A stretch of DNA of 5,487 nt from Planctomycetota bacterium (GTDB taxonomy: Bacteria; Planctomycetota; UBA11346): the NCBI GenBank assembly GCA_013821615.1, contig JACDGQ010000249.1, forward strand, positions 1-5,487, given 5' to 3'. Under the pieces are notes generated by a model. The model was not told the origin of the DNA and ran no database searches. It worked only from the letters and a program-made list of their open reading frames with translations. Positions 5,202 through 5,487 of this stretch are shown piece after piece. Numbering within the stretch: position 1 is the first letter of the stretch; the number at the start of each line of letters is the position of its first letter. A program made the translations under genes and the position numbers.

Positions 5202-5487
5202 ATGGCAGAAAATTGTTTCGATCCCATTGAATTTGAACACCGGGTCGTGGCCCTGAGCAAGCAGAGCAAAACCATCGGCGATTTGCTCGTGGACCTTGAA
5301 GATCCAGATCCCGTGCGCGAGTGCCTGCCTTACCTGGGCGATGCGGCCACGCAGGAACGCCTCATCGTGCGCACCCTGCTCGAGACCATCAGCGGTGTGC
5401 GCACCATCGGCTCCGCCGCCGAGATCCTGGACTGCAACGGCGCCTATGTGCACGCCCTGCGCGAACGCCTGCTGACCGCGACCATCG
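5202..5487 (+). CDS. Unrecognised protein, partial, runs off the right edge
   Basis: An open frame from ATG 5202 to the window end encodes 95 visible residues (MAENCFDPIEFEHRVVALSK onward) with the high-GC third positions of a real gene. I do not recognise the family. The visible part is acidic and helical. Residues about 65-90 (GVRTIGSAAEILDCNGAYVHALRERL) have the spacing of a helix-turn-helix. The ribosome-binding site before 5202 is weak (GGA eight to nine bases away). The frame also continues open upstream beyond 5100, reading SIDANTLREKSGVVIHALES just before the ATG, which looks protein-like. The true start may therefore have been lost, and this may be the 3' part of a longer gene. Its leftward extension is antisense to the kinase gene's 5' end, so both cannot be intact there. 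Confidence 0.55.
   Translation, partial: MAENCFDPIEFEHRVVALSKQSKTIGDLLVDLEDPDPVRECLPYLGDAATQERLIVRTLLETISGVRTIGSAAEILDCNGAYVHALRERLLTATI

Noticed and set aside
5016..5453. Minus-strand open frame of 145 codons at the right edge
   Set aside because: It overlaps both the conserved kinase 5' region in another frame and the plus-strand gene. Its Gly/Ala/Asp-rich translation has no motif.

Overview
The window looks like a rearranged accessory segment from a high-GC proteobacterium. The reasons are the GC-rich third codon positions, several kinds of insertion-sequence debris (IS3-type and IS5-type), and a cupin, a PAP2 phosphatase and a COG4705-like membrane protein remnant of the sort common in beta- and gammaproteobacteria. 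The exact taxon cannot be read from the sequence.

Left part (1-2439). At the left edge is the terminus of an IS3-family element on the minus strand, with the first 19 codons of its transposase. It has cut into a small cupin gene (minus strand) that now ends in an IS-encoded tail. A gene-free stretch follows, with a perfect 16-bp hairpin (834-870) and an array of TGTCCCCGC words (1025-1123). Next come a decayed IS5-type transposase fragment (about 1124-1240, minus) and a 5'-truncated, frameshifted remnant of a COG4705/DUF347-type membrane protein (1244-1413, plus). The only gene here that looks intact is a PAP2-family membrane phosphatase (1513-2253, plus). A second, diverged IS3-type end (2326-2439) closes this part. 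The two IS3 ends have the same orientation and bracket the cupin/PAP2 segment.

Right part (2437-5182). Two overlapping minus-strand genes form a two-component module. The upstream gene combines the N-terminal portion of an SMC/TrlF-like ATPase head, without its Walker A motif, with a long coiled coil and a C-terminal histidine-kinase-type ATPase domain. The downstream gene is a response regulator with a REC domain and two different putative DNA-binding domains. By inference, the kinase-like protein senses through its coiled-coil/ATPase part and passes the signal to the regulator. The regulator's stop codon falls exactly on the first three bases of the IS3-type end.

Right edge. A plus-strand reading frame (ATG at 5202, open to the window end) points away from the kinase gene. 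Its frame also stays open leftward into the kinase gene's 5' end. Both genes look 5'-incomplete and meet head to head near 5140-5180, which suggests a recombination breakpoint that removed the P-loop half of the ATPase head. The most interesting content is this SMC-like/kinase plus dual-wHTH regulator pair, which may be a degraded example of a little-described signalling or defence module.
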